This document shows positions 36,282-45,830 of a stretch of DNA of 64,000 bases, one piece after another. A program made the translations under genes and the position numbers. The notes under the pieces were generated by a model. That model saw only the letters and a program-made list of their open reading frames with translations, was not told the origin of the DNA and did no database searches. Position 1 is the stretch's first letter. Each line of letters starts with the position of its first letter. Source of the DNA: Flavobacterium ranwuense (GTDB taxonomy: Bacteria; Bacteroidota; Bacteroidia; Flavobacteriales; Flavobacteriaceae); contig NZ_SMLH01000004.1 in NCBI RefSeq assembly GCF_004349315.1, positions 1 to 64,000 on the forward strand. Direction: 5' to 3'.

Positions 36282-37073
36282 TTAATTTTTTAATAGTAAA
36301 AAAGTAGTTGTAGCTAAAGATAACAATGTAATGATTGTTCCCAAAGATTCTATTCCTGTTTTTCCGGTTCCCCAAGTTTTTTGCTTAAGTGGTTTTACAT
36401 AAATATAATCATTTGGTTGTAAATAAAAATAAGGTGACTTCATCACATTTATATCCGTAAGATCTAAATCCTGCATTTGAACTCCAGTTGGCGTTTTTCG
36501 CATAATTGTAACTGCTTTTCTATCCCCAGTAATAGTAATATCTCCAGCATTAGCAATAGCTTCCATAATAGTTACCTGTTCTTGAAATAAAGTTTTAGTT
36601 CCCATGCTCCCAATTTCTCCATTAATAACATATCTAAAACCTGCTAATTTAACAGTTACAAAAATATTAGCCTCCTTATTAAAATACTCTGCTAACAATT
36701 GCTTTTCAACTCTAATTCTAATTTCATCCAGTGTGTACCCAATAACATTTAATTCGCCCAAAACCGGAATCCTTATATTACCATGATCATCAACCGTAAA
36801 ACCGTCAAAATACAATCCCGATTCTGATTTACCTACTGCAACTCCTTCACTGGAAGTACTAAAAATAGCAACTAATTTTGGATCAATTGCTTTTATGGTA
36901 ATACTCAAAACGTCATTAGTTTGCAACCTGTATGGTTTTGATTCAACTGCCGTAATCATAGTTTCACCATCTGAATTATTTTTTTTCTGAAGGTAAATTA
37001 AATCTTGGGTTGGAATACAAGAAGAAAACAACACGCTAATAACTAATAACAAATAGAGTACAGACTTGCTCAT
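36282..37073 (-). CDS. Wza-like polysaccharide export lipoprotein
   Basis: A 263-residue outer-membrane lipoprotein. The signal sequence MSKSVLYLLLVISVLFSSC ends in a lipobox-like Cys near residue 19. A Poly_export domain follows (RLQTNDVLSITIKAIDPK), then one SLBB segment (INGEIGSMGTKTLF) and a hydrophobic C-terminus. I use the ATG at 37071-37073, not the TTG at 37092-37094, which falls within a promoter-like box. With the Wzc-like kinase downstream it should form the trans-envelope export channel. Confidence 0.93.
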   Translation of the reverse strand: MSKSVLYLLLVISVLFSSCIPTQDLIYLQKKNNSDGETMITAVESKPYRLQTNDVLSITIKAIDPKLVAIFSTSSEGVAVGKSESGLYFDGFTVDDHGNIRIPVLGELNVIGYTLDEIRIRVEKQLLAEYFNKEANIFVTVKLAGFRYVINGEIGSMGTKTLFQEQVTIMEAIANAGDITITGDRKAVTIMRKTPTGVQMQDLDLTDINVMKSPYFYLQPNDYIYVKPLKQKTWGTGKTGIESLGTIITLLSLATTTFLLLKN

Positions 37074-37091
37074 TTTCAATATTTTTAACGA

Positions 37092-37099
37092 CAAATATA
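37092..37099 (-). promoter_or_regulatory. Candidate -7 box for the capsule locus first gene
   Basis: The minus strand reads TATATTTG, a full match, 18 bases before the ATG of the Wza-like gene. About 20 bases upstream is a T-rich stretch (CTTTTTAAA) in place of a clean TTTG. A short 5' UTR would result. Confidence 0.5.
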
Positions 37100-37144
37100 G
37101 CTTTTCATTTACTATTTAAAAAGCATCACTATTTATTAAATGGA

Positions 37145-37765
37145 TTAATTATTTTTAAACGACTTTTCAAAAGGCACTCTTTGCAAAATACTTCTTCCCA
37201 AGGTAACTTCATCCGCATATTCGAGTTCATCTCCTACTGAAATCCCTCTTGCAATTGTTGATATAATTATTTCACAATCGGCGATTTGTTTATAAATGTA
37301 AAAATTAGTGGTATCTCCTTCCATTGTGGAGCTTAACGCAAAAATTATTTCATTTACACTACCTGATTTTACTTTCTCGACTAATGTAGTAATATTTAAC
37401 TGACTAGGTCCAACTCCGTCAATAGGAGAAATTTTACCTCCAAGAACATGATAAACCCCTCTAAACTGACCCGTATTTTCAATTGCCATGACATCGCGAA
37501 TATCCTCAACAATACAAATGATTTGATGATTTCTGCTCTGATTCGCACAAATTTCACACAGTATACTATCCGAAATATTATGACAGCTATTGCAATATTT
37601 AATATCCTCACGCATAGCAACCAATGCCTGTGATAAAAAACCTGTTTGTTCTTTGGGCTGTTTTAATAAATGCAACACTAATCGCAATGCTGTTCGCTTA
37701 CCAATTCCTGGCAATTGAGACATTTCATTCACTGCTTTTTCTATAAGTTTTGAAGAAAATTCCAT
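37145..37765 (-). CDS. recR: Recombination protein RecR
   Basis: RecR works with RecO and RecF to load RecA on single-stranded gaps. The 206-residue protein has a helix-hairpin-helix start ([12 protein letters not shown]), a four-Cys zinc finger ([18 protein letters not shown]) near 57-74, and a Toprim domain starting [15 protein letters not shown]. It starts with ATG. The capsule locus begins only 71 bases past its stop, so some read-through into it is possible. Confidence 0.97.
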   Translation of the reverse strand: MEFSSKLIEKAVNEMSQLPGIGKRTALRLVLHLLKQPKEQTGFLSQALVAMREDIKYCNSCHNISDSILCEICANQSRNHQIICIVEDIRDVMAIENTGQFRGVYHVLGGKISPIDGVGPSQLNITTLVEKVKSGSVNEIIFALSSTMEGDTTNFYIYKQIADCEIIISTIARGISVGDELEYADEVTLGRSILQRVPFEKSFKNN

Positions 37766-37770
37766 AAATG

Positions 37771-37778
37771 CAAATGTA
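37771..37778 (-). promoter_or_regulatory. Candidate -7 box for recR
   Basis: The minus strand reads TACATTTG, a full match to TAnnTTTG, only 5 bases ahead of the ATG. Such a position would give a nearly leaderless transcript; no -33 element is clear. Confidence 0.35.
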
Positions 37779-37908
37779 GCAATTTGTTTATTTGTTTAAT
37801 CGGTTATTTGCTGAATCGATTTTATGATTTGGTACATTTTCAAATAACCGAATTAACAATTAAACCATTAAACAAAAAATCGTATTTTGGTCTCTTTAAA
37901 CTCAAAAA

Positions 37909-39417
37909 ATGACTCCCAGCACCATTCTAATACTTATAATCGTTTATTTCGGAATTTTATTTTACATCTCTCATGCTGTAAGTAAAAAAGACAGTGGAAA
38001 TGATGCTTTTTTTAAAGCAAATAAAAATTCCAAATGGTACTTAGTTGCTTTTGGAATGATTGGAACGGCACTTTCCGGAGTGACTTTTATTTCAGTCCCG
38101 GGGGAAGTTGGCTCTCCAAACGGAGAACAATTCAAGTATTTTCAGTTTGTTCTAGGTAATGCCATTGGCTTCGTCATTATTGCAAAAGTGTTGCTGCCGC
38201 TATATTATCGGATGAACCTAACTTCAATTTATGGTTATATTGAACACCGATTAGGAATTTATTCCTATAAAACTGCCGCAACCATTTTCCTGATTAGCAG
38301 AACAATCGGGTCTGCTTTCAGACTCTATCTTGTTGTGATTGTTTTACAACGATTCGTTTTTGACTTTTACGGAATCCCATTTGCCGTTACGGTTCTAATT
38401 TCGCTGGCTTTGATATTTGCGTATACGTATCGGGGCGGGTTAAAAACCATTATTATCACTGATACTTTACAAACCTTTTTCTTAGTTTCTTCAGTCTTTT
38501 TAACGATTTTCTTTATTTGCAGAAGTTTAAATTTGAATATTTTTGAAGCTTTTGAAGAAGTAAAAAACAGTAATTATTCTAAAGTATTCTTCTTCGAAGA
38601 TTTTGTATCCAATAAATTCCATTTTGTGAAACAAATTCTGGGTGGAATTTTTGTTACCATTGCCATGGTAGGTTTGGATCAGGATTTAATGCAGAAAAAC
38701 CTGAGTTGCAAAAACATTGGCGAAGCTCAAAAAAACATGTTTACGTTCACCGGAATTTTTGTCCTTATCAATATCTTTTTCCTCAGCGTGGGTGCTTTAC
38801 TTTACATTTACGCCAATAAAAACGGGATAGAAGTTCCAACGGATTTAATTACCGGAAAACCCAGAACTGATTTACTTTTCCCTGAAATTGCCTTCAATCA
38901 CTTAACACTAATTCCGTCAATTATTTTCTTGTTGGGATTGACAGCGGCTACATTTGCCACAACGGATTCCGCCTTAACAGCGTTAACGACTTCGTTTTGT
39001 GTAGATTTTTTAGGAATGGATAAAGCCGAGAATTTAAATAAACCAAATGTAGTACGAACTAGGCATTTTGTTCATATTACCTTTTCATTTCTAATGTTTT
39101 TGGTCATTATTTTCTTCAATGCTATTAATGACAATTCTGTAGTTGGAATGATTTTTAGGGTCGCATCCTATACGTATGGCCCCCTTTTGGGATTGTATTG
39201 TTTTGGATTGTTTGTAAAATCAAAAACAGTCAAAGACAAATTTGTTCCAATTATATGCTTATTATCTCCGGCTGTGACTTACTTTATCAGCGAAAATTCT
39301 AAAACATTATTCTTTGGATATGTTTTCGATAACGAACTGATAATCGTAAACGGACTAATCACTTTTCTTGGATTGCTGTTGATTAGCAAAAATGCCACAT
39401 CTGGAACACGATTTTAG
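37909..39417 (+). CDS. Sodium:solute symporter family protein
   Basis: A 502-residue membrane protein of the SSS/SLC5 family with about 13 hydrophobic segments. Seen directly: GTALSGVTFISVPGEVGSPN near residue 52, YGYIEHRLGIYSYKTAAT, and GLTAATFATTDSALTAL with the sodium-site serine and threonine residues. The solute cannot be predicted. It is divergent from recR and its stop is followed directly by repeat R1. Confidence 0.9.
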   Translation: MTPSTILILIIVYFGILFYISHAVSKKDSGNDAFFKANKNSKWYLVAFGMIGTALSGVTFISVPGEVGSPNGEQFKYFQFVLGNAIGFVIIAKVLLPLYYRMNLTSIYGYIEHRLGIYSYKTAATIFLISRTIGSAFRLYLVVIVLQRFVFDFYGIPFAVTVLISLALIFAYTYRGGLKTIIITDTLQTFFLVSSVFLTIFFICRSLNLNIFEAFEEVKNSNYSKVFFFEDFVSNKFHFVKQILGGIFVTIAMVGLDQDLMQKNLSCKNIGEAQKNMFTFTGIFVLINIFFLSVGALLYIYANKNGIEVPTDLITGKPRTDLLFPEIAFNHLTLIPSIIFLLGLTAATFATTDSALTALTTSFCVDFLGMDKAENLNKPNVVRTRHFVHITFSFLMFLVIIFFNAINDNSVVGMIFRVASYTYGPLLGLYCFGLFVKSKTVKDKFVPIICLLSPAVTYFISENSKTLFFGYVFDNELIIVNGLITFLGLLLISKNATSGTRF

Positions 39418-39420
39418 TTT

Positions 39421-39511
39421 TAGCCCAGATGGCAGCGGCATCCTTTTCTTGTTCCGTTTTTTAACGGAACAAGAAAAGATATAGCGAACAGCTGGAACTA
39501 GCTCCAAAAAA
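39421..39511. repeat. Dispersed repeat R1, copy A, with 16-base hairpin
   Basis: The conserved left flank TAGCCCAGATGG-CAGCGGCATC is followed by a perfect stem (39443-39458 with 39463-39478, loop TTTT) and a right flank GATATAGCGAACAGCTGGAA-C ending GCTCC. Copy B at 48499-48598 has the same flanks but a different stem sequence. Placed between convergent genes, it may also end transcription. Confidence 0.85.
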
Positions 39512-39513
39512 AA

Positions 39514-39882
39514 CTAATATTGATTTGTTGCCAACATAACCAGTGTACAAGCTATCTCGACTTTGATGTCATTTAATTTCAACAATTGATAGAACTCCGG
39601 ATTCTCAGTACCTGGATTGAAAATAACACGTTTTGGCTGTGCCTCAACGATATAATTATAGTAGTCACGCTGACGCAAAGGATTTAGGTAAAGTGTAACC
39701 GTATCGATATTTTTTAACGGAATAGCTTTAGTCTGGATTTTTATTCCAGCTACTTCTCCTGCGTTTTGACCGATAGCCAGAACAGAATGCCCTTTATAAA
39801 CCAATTTTTCAATCGCTAAAAAAGAATATCTGGCTGGTTTTGTAGAAGCTCCAAGAACTAACGTTTTTTTATTTTTTATCAT
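39514..39882 (-). CDS. CoA-binding protein (YccU/DUF-type Rossmann domain)
   Basis: The 122-residue single-domain protein has the CoA_binding Rossmann features: TLVLGASTKPARYSFLAI at the N-terminus, a second nucleotide-binding strand, and VIFNPGTENPEF near 90. It is related to the CoA-binding domain of succinyl-CoA synthetases, but no enzymatic function is known for the small forms. It is an apparent single-gene unit. Confidence 0.9.
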   Translation of the reverse strand: MIKNKKTLVLGASTKPARYSFLAIEKLVYKGHSVLAIGQNAGEVAGIKIQTKAIPLKNIDTVTLYLNPLRQRDYYNYIVEAQPKRVIFNPGTENPEFYQLLKLNDIKVEIACTLVMLATNQY

Positions 39883-39901
39883 TTTCTGTAATTATATTTT
39901 G

Positions 39902-39909
39902 CAAAAGTA
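39902..39909 (-). promoter_or_regulatory. Candidate -7 box for the CoA-binding protein gene
   Basis: The minus strand reads TACTTTTG, matching TAnnTTTG, 20 bases ahead of the ATG, with a TTG 23 bases further upstream. Confidence 0.45.
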
Positions 39910-40025
39910 ATGAAAAAGGTCCATGAGTTCAGCAATTATTAGGTTTAGTTATAAAAGTAAGAAAAAACATTGCCCTAACATTAAAAAGTAAAAAAAGAGT
40001 ATTTTTACAATCTTAAAAACAAAAT

Positions 40026-40655
40026 ATGGATCTATTTATTTATCTGTTTGTCGCACTTTTTTCGGTATTGAATCCTATTGGTACCGTTCCTATTTTCGTA
40101 GGACTTACACAAAATGACACCAAAAAGGAACGTTCCCGAATTTCTTTATGGACGGCGATAAATGTATTTATTATTCTTATCGTCTCGTTTTTTATAGGTC
40201 AATATGTTTTGATCTTTTTTGGAATTAGTATCGATGCACTAAGAATTGCTGGTGGAATTATCATTGTGAGTTCTGGATTTTCCTTGCTTTCAGGAAAGTT
40301 TAACAAAAAGAGAGGAATCAATAAAAAAGCAGAAACTGACGCACAAAAAAGGAATGATATTGCCTTGACCCCACTCGCAATTCCTATGCTTGCTGGACCT
40401 GGCTCTATTTCTTTACTTATTGCGTTTTATCAGGAACACAATACAACTATGGAGATAATTATTTCTTCAATTGCTATTCTTGCCATTGCGGTTGCAATTT
40501 TTATCATCCTTAGAAGTGCCCATTATTTGGCAAAAATACTTGGAGCATCTGGAATTGTAGCCATATCAAGAATTGTAGGTTTCATTGTAATTGCGATAGG
40601 AATACAATATATCGTAAGTGCAATTATCAATATTATAAAGGGGAATTTGACCTAA
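40026..40655 (+). CDS. MarC-family integral membrane protein
   Basis: A 209-residue protein with six hydrophobic segments. FSVLNPIGTVPIFVGLT at the N-terminus, the RIAGGIIIVSSGFSLL helix and LTPLAIPMLAGPGSISLLI in the middle are typical MarC/NAAT signatures. The physiological role of the family is unsettled. It is a single-gene unit ended by a strong bidirectional terminator. Confidence 0.95.
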   Translation: MDLFIYLFVALFSVLNPIGTVPIFVGLTQNDTKKERSRISLWTAINVFIILIVSFFIGQYVLIFFGISIDALRIAGGIIIVSSGFSLLSGKFNKKRGINKKAETDAQKRNDIALTPLAIPMLAGPGSISLLIAFYQEHNTTMEIIISSIAILAIAVAIFIILRSAHYLAKILGASGIVAISRIVGFIVIAIGIQYIVSAIINIIKGNLT

Positions 40656-40666
40656 ATTAAAGCCAT

Positions 40667-40709
40667 AAAAAAACCGGATAAGATTCAAAATCTTATCCGG
40701 TTTTTTTTT
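40667..40709. terminator. Bidirectional intrinsic terminator
   Basis: The arms AAAAAACCGGATAAGATT and its complement flank a 3-base loop near 40686, with A and T runs on either side. It lies between the convergent marC-like and ctlX genes and touches the ctlX stop. Confidence 0.95.
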
Positions 40710-41643
40710 AATTTCTTGGCAAGAAAATTTCAGCCATCATACATCTGGCACTTCCTCCACCACAAGCTTCTATAGTATCCAAACTTGAGCTTAAAATTTC
40801 AGCATGTTTTTCCAATTGCTCAATTTGTTTTGGAGTCAAACTTTGATGTGCTGCTGCACTCATAACCAAATATCTTTTATCATTTGCTCCACGAACTTCA
40901 AGCATATTACCTGCAAAATTGTTCATCTGGGCTTCGGTGATTAAAATGACTTCTTTACCGTTTTCTTTTAGATTCTCCAGAACCATTTTGCGTTCTTTTT
41001 TATCATCGATACAATCTGCACAAATGACTGCAAAAGTTTCTCCCAAGCACATCATCACATTGGTATGATAAATCAGTTTTCGTTCGGAATCAACAGTTTG
41101 AAAAGCTTCAAAAATCACTGGTGCATAATCAAAATCCTCACAGAATTCTATAAATAATTCTTCATCAGCTCTGGGTGACAAAGCGCAATACGCTTTTGCG
41201 TTAGCTCTATCCAAGAGTAAACTTCCCGTTCCTTCTAAGAAAAATCCATCTTCTTCAGCCGATGTATAATCAACAATGTTTTTAATCACAAAACCTTTAT
41301 CTTCCAAGATATCCAAAATATCTTCGCGACGTTCCTCACGGCGATTTTCTGCAAACATTGGATATAAAGCTACATCACCATTCTCATGAAAAGAAATCCA
41401 GTTGTTCGGAAAAATACTGTCCGGTGTATCTGGATTCAACGTATCATCAACAACAGTAACATCAACACCAACTGCTGTTAGTTTTTCGACAAAATCATCA
41501 AATTCTTGTTGCGCTTTGGCATTTACGGTTGCAGGCAAAAGTCCGTCTATTACTTTTTGATAATAATTATTAACTGCCGTTTGCTCGTTCATTCTAAACG
41601 CAACCGGGCGAATCATCATTATGAAATTTGTTGTTTGTTTCAT
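40708..41643 (-). CDS. ctlX: Citrulline utilisation hydrolase CtlX-like
   Basis: A 311-residue member of the guanidine-modifying (pentein) superfamily. Seen directly: IMMIRPVAFRMNEQTAVNNYYQ-like N-terminus, FPNNWISFH near 97, EGTGSLLLDR, YHTNVMMCLG with the active-site His, and a C-terminal GGGSARCMMAEIF with the nucleophilic Cys. This is the CtlX pattern; characterised relatives hydrolyse citrulline to ornithine. The neighbouring upstream gene encodes an arginine deiminase-like enzyme, so the pair could form a two-step arginine-to-ornithine route. Confidence 0.88.
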   Translation of the reverse strand: MKQTTNFIMMIRPVAFRMNEQTAVNNYYQKVIDGLLPATVNAKAQQEFDDFVEKLTAVGVDVTVVDDTLNPDTPDSIFPNNWISFHENGDVALYPMFAENRREERREDILDILEDKGFVIKNIVDYTSAEEDGFFLEGTGSLLLDRANAKAYCALSPRADEELFIEFCEDFDYAPVIFEAFQTVDSERKLIYHTNVMMCLGETFAVICADCIDDKKERKMVLENLKENGKEVILITEAQMNNFAGNMLEVRGANDKRYLVMSAAAHQSLTPKQIEQLEKHAEILSSSLDTIEACGGGSARCMMAEIFLPRN

Positions 41644-41663
41644 GTTTTTTTATTTTTATTATT

Positions 41664-41717
41664 GTAGAGACGCACTGTAGAGATGCACTGCAGTGCTCCT
41701 CTACAGTGCGTCTCTAC
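41664..41717. repeat. Nested palindromic repeat R5 (GTAGAGACGCACTG units)
   Basis: Outer arms of 19 bases (41664-41682 and 41699-41717) are perfect complements, and the centre holds the palindrome GCACTGCAGTGC. It reads as two direct units, GTAGAGACGCACTG and TAGAGATGCACTG, followed by their two inverted counterparts. It lies 3 bases past the stop of the upstream deiminase gene, so it could also work as a terminator or RNA-stabilising hairpin. Confidence 0.9.
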
Positions 41718-41720
41718 GAA

Positions 41721-42635
41721 TTAATCTCTAATTAAAGGTAAGGTAGTACATCGTAATAATCCTTCTTGTTTTGCGATTTCTGCGTATGGAATTTCTTCAA
41801 CCACAAAACCGTTTGCGCGCAACCAATTGTTAAGTCTTGTGAAGTTTCTTTCTGAAACGACAACATTAGTATCAATAGAAAAAATATTAGAATTCATATT
41901 ATACATTTCTTCTCTGGTAATATGAAATAGATTTTCTTTTCCAAAAAGATTCACCAAAAACAAATAATCTGCTTCTTCACGGAATCCTCTTTTATATATA
42001 ATTCCTTTATCATTCCCAACAGGTTGAAAACAACAGTCTAAATGCAATGCGTTATCACGAGCTTCAATTTTAGATTTTACCAAATCAAATTCTTTAACAA
42101 TTTTGTTTGGGAATAAGTCTTTAATGTATTGAACTCCTTGCACATTTGTTCGTGCAGTAATATAATCCTTATAATCACTTCCTTTATAGGTTCCAATGAA
42201 AATATACTCCTTCCACAACATGACATCTCCACCTTCTATATGAACTTCCTCAGGAGGACGAACTACTTTTTTAGGATCTATTTGGTCAATTATATATTGA
42301 ATAGCATCTAATTCTCGCTCTCTGTCTGGCAAAATATTCGATTTTACAAAAATATCATCAATCACAAAACCAATGTCTCTTGTAAATATCTGATTGTAAT
42401 TTTCAATCATTTCCGGGCGATAAACCGTCACGTTATATTTTTTCAATACGGTGTTAAATGCTTCCATTTCATTCACCATGTCTTGCTCCAGCGGATAGGT
42501 ACCTGCTAAAATATGTTCTAATGATTTTGGATCATAGGCTTCTTCAGCCTTTGGCGTAGGTCCATTATTAACTGCTGAACCCAGAACTACTGCTCTAAGC
42601 CTCGAAGTTTCATTCTTTACATTTAATTCTAACAT
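41721..42635 (-). CDS. Arginine deiminase/dimethylargininase-family protein
   Basis: The 304-residue protein is another pentein enzyme. Seen directly: NQIFTRDIGFVI near 82, EEVHIEGGDVMLW near 135, ALHLDCCFQPVG with the catalytic His near 196, and a final EGLLRCTTLPLIRD with the Cys nucleophile. The family includes arginine deiminase, DDAH and related hydrolases; the substrate is most likely arginine or a derivative. It lies 77 bases upstream of ctlX on the same strand, separated by a palindromic repeat. Confidence 0.88.
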   Translation of the reverse strand: MLELNVKNETSRLRAVVLGSAVNNGPTPKAEEAYDPKSLEHILAGTYPLEQDMVNEMEAFNTVLKKYNVTVYRPEMIENYNQIFTRDIGFVIDDIFVKSNILPDRERELDAIQYIIDQIDPKKVVRPPEEVHIEGGDVMLWKEYIFIGTYKGSDYKDYITARTNVQGVQYIKDLFPNKIVKEFDLVKSKIEARDNALHLDCCFQPVGNDKGIIYKRGFREEADYLFLVNLFGKENLFHITREEMYNMNSNIFSIDTNVVVSERNFTRLNNWLRANGFVVEEIPYAEIAKQEGLLRCTTLPLIRD

Positions 42636-42660
42636 GTATTTTTAGCTTTTGACAAATATA

Positions 42661-42691
42661 AAAAAAGCTTCACTAATTTGTGAAGCTTTTT
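42661..42691 (-). terminator. Intrinsic terminator after gltA
   Basis: A perfect 12-base stem AAAAAGCTTCAC with its complement (42662-42673, 42680-42691) and a 6-base loop, ending in a T run on the minus strand. It lies 10 bases beyond the citrate synthase stop. Confidence 0.93.
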
Positions 42692-42700
42692 AAACTGATT

Positions 42701-43984
42701 TTATCTTTTATCTGTTGGCACAAAATCCCTCAAAGGGTGACCCGTATAAACTTGTCTTGGCCTTCCGATAGGCTCCTTATTTTCACGCATTTCTTTCCAT
42801 TGTGCGATCCAACCCGGTAAACGACCTATGGCAAACATTACGGTGAACATATCTGTAGGAATTCCTAATGCTCTGTAAATGATTCCAGAATAGAAATCAA
42901 CATTAGGATATAAGTTTCTTGATTTGAAGTATTCATCTTCTAAAGCCGACTCTTCTAATTTTTTAGCAATTGCAAGAATTGGGTCTTCAACTCCTAAAGT
43001 TGCTAAAACTTCATTAGCTGCTTTTTTGATAATTTTCGCTCTTGGATCGAAATTTTTATAGACTCTATGACCAAATCCCATCAATCTAAAAGGGTCATTT
43101 TTATCTTTGGCTTTAGCCATATATTTATCAGCATCCCCACCATTTCTATGGATTTCTTCTAACATTTCAAGCACTGCTTGATTTGCTCCTCCGTGTAATG
43201 GTCCCCAAAGTGCAGATACTCCCGCAGATACTGAAGCAAATAATCCTGCGTGAGAGGAACCTACCATCCTAACTGTAGATGTAGAACAGTTTTGCTCATG
43301 ATCTCCGTGAAGAATAAACAATTTATCTAATGCATCAATAACTACAGGATTTGCAGTATAAGGTTCTGTAGGCAATTCAAACATTAATCGCATAAAATTC
43401 TCTACATATCCTTTAGTATTATCATAATAATTCAAAGGATATCCCATGCTCTTTCTATAGGTCCAGGTTGCTATAACTAGGAATTTACCCATAGTTTTAC
43501 ATACTGCCTCATACATTTCTTTTTCATTCTCAACATTTACCGATTTAGGGTTAAATGCTGTCAAAGCACTTGTCAAAGCAGCTAAAACACCCATTGGGTG
43601 AGCTGTTTTAGGAAAACCATCAATGATGTTTTTCATTTCTTCATTGACCAAAGTGTATTTTCTGATATCAGTTTCAAATTGCGCTAACTGCTTAACAGTA
43701 GGCAACTCCCCAAAAATCAAAAGGTAAGATACTTCAAGGAAATCAGCTTTTTCTGCTAAATCCTCAATTGAATATCCTCTGTAACGTAGAATTCCAAGTT
43801 CACCATCTAGGAAAGTGATTTCGCTGGTACAAGAACCTGAATTTTTATAACCTGGATCAAGTGTAATTACACCTGATAAATCACGTAATTTGTTAATATC
43901 AATGGCAACTTCATTTTCACTTCCTACAATGATCGGCAGTTCAAATTTTTTACCATCAATTTCTAATGTTGCTATTTTTGACAT
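42701..43984 (-). CDS. gltA: Citrate synthase
   Basis: The 427-residue protein condenses acetyl-CoA and oxaloacetate in the citric acid cycle. It has the hexameric type II features: an N-terminal beta domain (ATLEIDGKKFELPI), ITFLDGELGILRYRGYSIEDLA, LHGDHEQNCSTSTVR with an active-site His, PLHGGANQAVLEML, and GFGHRVYKNFDPRA followed later by the catalytic Asp in NVDFYSG. It starts with ATG and has its own promoter box and terminator. Confidence 0.98.
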   Translation of the reverse strand: MSKIATLEIDGKKFELPIIVGSENEVAIDINKLRDLSGVITLDPGYKNSGSCTSEITFLDGELGILRYRGYSIEDLAEKADFLEVSYLLIFGELPTVKQLAQFETDIRKYTLVNEEMKNIIDGFPKTAHPMGVLAALTSALTAFNPKSVNVENEKEMYEAVCKTMGKFLVIATWTYRKSMGYPLNYYDNTKGYVENFMRLMFELPTEPYTANPVVIDALDKLFILHGDHEQNCSTSTVRMVGSSHAGLFASVSAGVSALWGPLHGGANQAVLEMLEEIHRNGGDADKYMAKAKDKNDPFRLMGFGHRVYKNFDPRAKIIKKAANEVLATLGVEDPILAIAKKLEESALEDEYFKSRNLYPNVDFYSGIIYRALGIPTDMFTVMFAIGRLPGWIAQWKEMRENKEPIGRPRQVYTGHPLRDFVPTDKR

Positions 43985-44022
43985 AATATAATTGAAAATA
44001 AACTTTTAAAATAATAATTTAT

Positions 44023-44030
44023 CAAATCTA
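44023..44030 (-). promoter_or_regulatory. Candidate -7 box for gltA
   Basis: The minus strand reads TAGATTTG, 38 bases ahead of the ATG. No TTG is found at the normal -33 spacing. Confidence 0.45.
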
Positions 44031-44084
44031 GGGAATTAAACACTAATTAAAAAGAGAATAATACAATGATATTGTTAAATATTA

Positions 44085-44120
44085 TAAAAAAAAGCCACTC
44101 ACAATACGTGAATGGCTTTA
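44085..44120 (-). terminator. Intrinsic terminator after eno
   Basis: On the minus strand AAAGCCATTCAC pairs with GTGAGTGGCTTT through one G-U wobble across a 5-base loop, followed by a run of T. It lies about 20 bases past the enolase stop. Confidence 0.93.
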
Positions 44121-44140
44121 AATAAAAATATCGTAAGAAA

Positions 44141-45830
<1,690 letters not shown>

